From DAOTXK01 sp034430555 (lineage in GTDB: Bacteria > Chloroflexota > Anaerolineae > Aggregatilineales > Ch27), in contig DAOUEM010000128.1 of the NCBI GenBank assembly GCA_034430555.1, positions 1 to 16,707 of the forward strand: a stretch of DNA of 16,707 nucleotides, written 5' to 3'. Position numbers and translations under genes: made by a program. Of this stretch, positions 13,509 to 16,707 are shown piece after piece (within the stretch, counting starts at the first letter, position 1; each line of letters opens with the position of its first letter). Under the pieces are notes generated by a model. That model was not told the origin of the DNA and ran no database searches. It saw nothing but the letters and a program-made list of their open reading frames with translations.

Positions 13509-13826
13509 ATGCAACTCGGCAAAGTTGTAGGAACAGTTGTCTCCACCCGCAAGGACCCCGGCGTAGACGGGACGCGCCTCCTGCTCGTCCGCCTGATGAC
13601 GACTGAAGGCGCCCTGCTTGCTTCGCACCTGGTCGCCACCGACGTAGTCGATGCCGGGGCAGGCGACGTGGTGATGATCGCTACCGGCAGTGCCGCCCGG
13701 CAAACCACCGTTACCGACCGCCGTCCGGTCGACGCGGTGATCATGGCCATCGTGGACACCTGGGAGATCGGCGGCGCGGTCAAATACGATAAAGCACAGC
13801 CCGAACAATACCCGGCAGGTGGTTAG
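13509..13826 (+). CDS. EutN/CcmL-type microcompartment vertex protein (BMC-P)
   Basis: The 105-residue protein belongs to the EutN/CcmL family, whose pentamers cap the twelve vertices of bacterial microcompartments. The start MQLGKVVGTVVSTRKDPGVDG matches the family opening strand. The LLLVRLMTTEG strand, the ATDVVDAGAGDVVMIATGSAARQ block (GSSARQ in relatives) and the closing PVDAVIMAIVDTWEIGG are all characteristic. A short tail (YDKAQPEQYPAGG) follows. The start ATG 13509 is the only sensible one in frame; the ribosome site is weak. It sits 14 bases after ppa and five bases before the multi-GAF gene. Its presence next to a tandem BMC protein is the best evidence for a shell-forming locus. 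Confidence 0.93.
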   Translation: MQLGKVVGTVVSTRKDPGVDGTRLLLVRLMTTEGALLASHLVATDVVDAGAGDVVMIATGSAARQTTVTDRRPVDAVIMAIVDTWEIGGAVKYDKAQPEQYPAGG

Positions 13827-13831
13827 TGACC

Positions 13832-16707
13832 ATGAGCAGGGCGCTTACGGCCAACCCGGACATTGAGCAACTGCTGGCGGATGTGCTTTTACACGCACAC
13901 GACATACTGCCGTTTGATACCGGTGGCATCGCCCTGTGCCACGTGGCGACCCATACGCTGGCGCCGCACCTCACGCTGCAGGCCGGAGTCGCTGTGCCAC
14001 AGGCCGACCACCTCCCCATCGGGCACGGGCTTTTGGGGCATGTCGCCGCCACCGGACAATCGGTAATTATCCCGGACATCAGCCAGCAGAGGCAGTTTAC
14101 TCCGCTGTATGACAACCGCATCCACGCCGTGATGGTCGCCCCCATCGTCGCCGAGGAAGCCGTGCTGGGGGTGCTGGGCGTAGGCCGGTTCACGCCACAC
14201 AGCTTCGACCACACCCACCTGAAAGTGCTGCGCAGCCTGGCCGCTATGGCCGCGTCAAACCTGGAAGCCATCAGCCGCTACTTCGCACTCAACACACGCC
14301 ACCAGGAGCTGCAAGCCTCCTACGACCGGCTGGCGGTTTACGGGGAGGTCAGCCGCCTGGCAGCGACGGCCCTGCCGCTGGAGCATATCCTGCCGCAGAT
14401 GTGCGCCCACCTCACCACGATGGCCGAGGTCGACGCCTGCACCATCACCATCTGGGACCGGGAACGGCAGCGCCCGCAGCGCCTGGCCGCTTATGGCATC
14501 GAGAACAGCAGTTACCTTTCCGAAGCAAAGCGACCGGGCGATACCTCTACCCTATCCGAGCGCGTCATGATCGATGGCGAACCCATCATCATCAACGAGG
14601 CCCGGCAGCAGAGTCCCGCCCCTTCGCCGCTCGTCGAGGAGGTCGGTGCACAGGCGATCCTGGCGCTGCCGCTGGTGGCGCGCGGACGGCGCATCGGCGC
14701 GGGCTTCCTGCTGGATATCACCTCCGGGCGGACGTTTGAGGCGGCCGATGCCGAACGAGTCAAAGACCTGCTGGAACAGATCGCCCTGGTCATCGACAAC
14801 AAACTGCTGCTGCAAAATACCCGCGCCCGCCTGGCCGAGACTTCCCTGCTGCTGGAGGCCGCCGCCATCACGGCTTCCTCCCTGGAACTGGACGACATCC
14901 TGGCCCAGGCGCTGCGGTTGATCGAGACCACCCTTGGCGTCGAGATGGGCGCCTTCCTGCTGCACGACCCGGAAAACAATATGCTGGCGACCGGCCCCAA
15001 CGCGAGCTTTGGCTTCCCCCAGGCGGAACAGCGCCTGCGCTTCGCCGCCAACGATCCCGACAACCAGATCGCCATCACCTTTATGGCGAGCCTGCCGTTC
15101 TTCGCCAACGCGCCGGACGGGCTGAAGGTGCCGGCCCGGTTCCTGGAACAGGCCGGCGTGCGGAATATCCTGTGCGTACCGCTGCGCGTGCAGGACTACC
15201 CGATGGGCGTCTTCCTGGTGGCCAACCGCCAGGAGGGCGGCTTTACCCGCAATGACGCGGAGATGCTCACCGCCATCGGCAGCCATATCGCGGCGGCCCT
15301 GCGCAATGCGGAATTATTAAGCGACACGCGCGACCGCCTGCGGGAAACCGAAGGCCTGCAGCGCATCGCCATCATCACCAGCGCCACCCTGGACCAGGAC
15401 GAGATGCTGGTCCGCGCCATCCGCGAGACAACCAGCCTGCTGGATGTCGGCGCGGCCATGCTGATCCTCCTGGAGTCACGCGGGCGTCTCCTGGCGATCC
15501 ATGGCGCTTCCGCCCTGGGCATCCATCCAGGCCTCCCGTCTGCCACCTGGCCACTCGACGGCAGCGGTCATATCGTCCATGCATACCATACCGGTCAGTC
15601 GTATTACAGCAACCACCGCATCGACGATCCTTTGCTGGAAGACCCGTCTATCTTCGGCATCGCCGCTCGCACCGTGATCACCTGCCCGCTCAACACGCGC
15701 GATCGGACGCTGGGCGTCTTGACCCTGCTCAACCGCAGCAATGGCAGCTTCGACGCCCACGATGTGGAGCTGGCCCAGGCCATCGCCAGCCAGATCGCGG
15801 TGAGCATCGAGAATGCCCGGTTTCTCGCCGCGGAGCGCTCGCGGGCCGACCTGATGTCCATGATCAACCAGATCAGCCAGTCGCTGAGTTTTACGCTGAA
15901 TGAGCAGGCACTGCTCGATCACACCGTGGACAGCGTACACCGGCTGCTGGGTTACGAGGCGGTCGCCGTTTTTATGCCCGATGAGGGCAGGCAGAAGGTC
16001 CGATTGGTCGCCCGCGCCGCCGACGATCCTGCCCTGACCGGCGAAGAAGGGCTGACTATCAGCCTCGACCAGGGCATCGTCGGACGCGCCATCACCACCG
16101 GCGAGGTGCAGAACATCCCCGACGTGCGGGACAGCGGTGATTTTTTCAGCCCCTATTCCAGGGAAGCGATTGCTTCCTGCCTGACCGTGCCGCTGCGGAG
16201 CGGCAATCGCATCCTGGGCGCGCTGGATATCGGCAGCACGCATGTCAGCAAATTCACCGAGACCGACGCAGCCATCATGCAAACGCTGGCCGCCCAGGTC
16301 ACCACCGCCATCGAGAACGCGCGCCTCTTCCGGCAGGCGCAGCGCCAGGCCCGCGACCAGGGATTTTTGCGCCAGGTCACGGTGAACTTCAGCCGCGCGA
16401 TCGTGATGGACGACCTGCGGCTGGAAATTTCCACCGCGGCCCGGCAGGCCCTCAGCGCCGATTGGGTGGCGGTCACCCTCCTGCAGAACAACCAGCTTGA
16501 CCAGCGCACCCTTGTCCCGGCGGACGCGCAGGCGCCCCGGCTGCTGCTGGATTCACTGCACACGCCGATCACGCGTTTTCAGCATACCTTGGCGGCGCTT
16601 CACGAGCCGCGATCGCTGGTGCATCATCCCAGCCAGCCCCCGGCTGGAGATGCGGTCAGCCGCGAACTGAGCGGCCTGCTGCCCGATACTCAGCCGACGA
16701 CTCATCT
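13832..16707 (+). CDS. multi-GAF-domain signalling protein (partial, runs off the window)
   Basis: From ATG 13832 (AGGTGG about ten bases upstream; GTG 13826 is an in-frame alternative) the frame stays open for 958 codons to the window edge. It contains five GAF domains in a row at about residues 5-160, 165-330, 335-500, 505-670 and 675-840, and the beginning of a sixth. Each ends in the typical helix with an A..IENA-like core (AVSIENARFLA, TTAIENARLFR), which continues as a coiled linker into the next. GAF domains bind small ligands or chromophores and relay signals. No Cys typical of a bilin site was obvious in the blocks read. The output domain (histidine kinase, cyclase, GGDEF or PP2C) is outside the window. 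The five-base gap after the BMC-P gene suggests co-transcription with the shell genes. Confidence 0.88.
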   Translation, partial: MSRALTANPDIEQLLADVLLHAHDILPFDTGGIALCHVATHTLAPHLTLQAGVAVPQADHLPIGHGLLGHVAATGQSVIIPDISQQRQFTPLYDNRIHAVMVAPIVAEEAVLGVLGVGRFTPHSFDHTHLKVLRSLAAMAASNLEAISRYFALNTRHQELQASYDRLAVYGEVSRLAATALPLEHILPQMCAHLTTMAEVDACTITIWDRERQRPQRLAAYGIENSSYLSEAKRPGDTSTLSERVMIDGEPIIINEARQQSPAPSPLVEEVGAQAILALPLVARGRRIGAGFLLDITSGRTFEAADAERVKDLLEQIALVIDNKLLLQNTRARLAETSLLLEAAAITASSLELDDILAQALRLIETTLGVEMGAFLLHDPENNMLATGPNASFGFPQAEQRLRFAANDPDNQIAITFMASLPFFANAPDGLKVPARFLEQAGVRNILCVPLRVQDYPMGVFLVANRQEGGFTRNDAEMLTAIGSHIAAALRNAELLSDTRDRLRETEGLQRIAIITSATLDQDEMLVRAIRETTSLLDVGAAMLILLESRGRLLAIHGASALGIHPGLPSATWPLDGSGHIVHAYHTGQSYYSNHRIDDPLLEDPSIFGIAARTVITCPLNTRDRTLGVLTLLNRSNGSFDAHDVELAQAIASQIAVSIENARFLAAERSRADLMSMINQISQSLSFTLNEQALLDHTVDSVHRLLGYEAVAVFMPDEGRQKVRLVARAADDPALTGEEGLTISLDQGIVGRAITTGEVQNIPDVRDSGDFFSPYSREAIASCLTVPLRSGNRILGALDIGSTHVSKFTETDAAIMQTLAAQVTTAIENARLFRQAQRQARDQGFLRQVTVNFSRAIVMDDLRLEISTAARQALSADWVAVTLLQNNQLDQRTLVPADAQAPRLLLDSLHTPITRFQHTLAALHEPRSLVHHPSQPPAGDAVSRELSGLLPDTQPTTH

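Noticed and set aside
15476..16282. 268-codon minus-strand open frame
   Set aside because: The plus strand is open for 958 codons with repeated GAF signatures across the same stretch.
1..16707. CRISPR arrays, tRNA or rRNA genes, insertion sequences, phage genes
   Set aside because: No spaced repeats, cloverleaf-like stretches, ribosomal RNA core sequence, transposase or integrase motifs were seen on either strand.

Overview
The window looks like a piece of a GC-rich bacterial chromosome, most likely from the Chloroflexota (Anaerolineae-like). That placement is inference from protein style: chained GAF domains, a large TPR protein ahead of the diadenylate cyclase, four-repeat YbbR protein, an abundant secreted family-5 solute-binding protein, and -35/-10 promoters that stand out as AT-rich islands. 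No rRNA, tRNA, insertion sequence, integrase or CRISPR array is visible, and the coding style is uniform, so there is no sign of a recent mobile insertion.

Left part (1-9406, all plus strand): the 3' end of DNA polymerase I (polA); a 347-base gap with a clear promoter and a long structured leader; a secreted oligopeptide-type ABC solute-binding protein closed by a strong intrinsic terminator; then a run of argF (ornithine carbamoyltransferase), a 746-residue TPR protein, cdaA (diadenylate cyclase) and its membrane partner of the YbbR/CdaR family. The GTPase gene der follows behind its own promoter.

Middle (9407-11264): a minus-strand gene for a response regulator fused to a GAF domain and a class III nucleotide cyclase converges on der. 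It is transcribed away from lepB across a divergent intergenic region. Good sigma70-like promoters on both strands lie inside the longest-ORF versions of both genes, so I move both starts inward (TTG 11062 on the minus strand, GTG 11265 on the plus strand).

Right part (11265-16707): a tightly spaced plus-strand run reads lepB (signal peptidase I), a four-cysteine zinc-finger protein, a tandem BMC-domain (bacterial microcompartment shell) protein, family I inorganic pyrophosphatase, a EutN/CcmL-type pentameric shell-vertex protein (BMC-P), and a very large multi-GAF protein that runs off the window. The two shell proteins flanking a soluble pyrophosphatase, without any recognised BMC signature enzyme and without a single-domain BMC-H gene, are the most unusual thing here. 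They suggest a minimal or satellite microcompartment locus of unknown function whose only obvious cargo candidate is pyrophosphatase.

Signalling is a second theme: c-di-AMP synthesis (cdaA-cdaR), a probable cAMP-producing response regulator, and a multi-GAF sensor are all within 11 kb.
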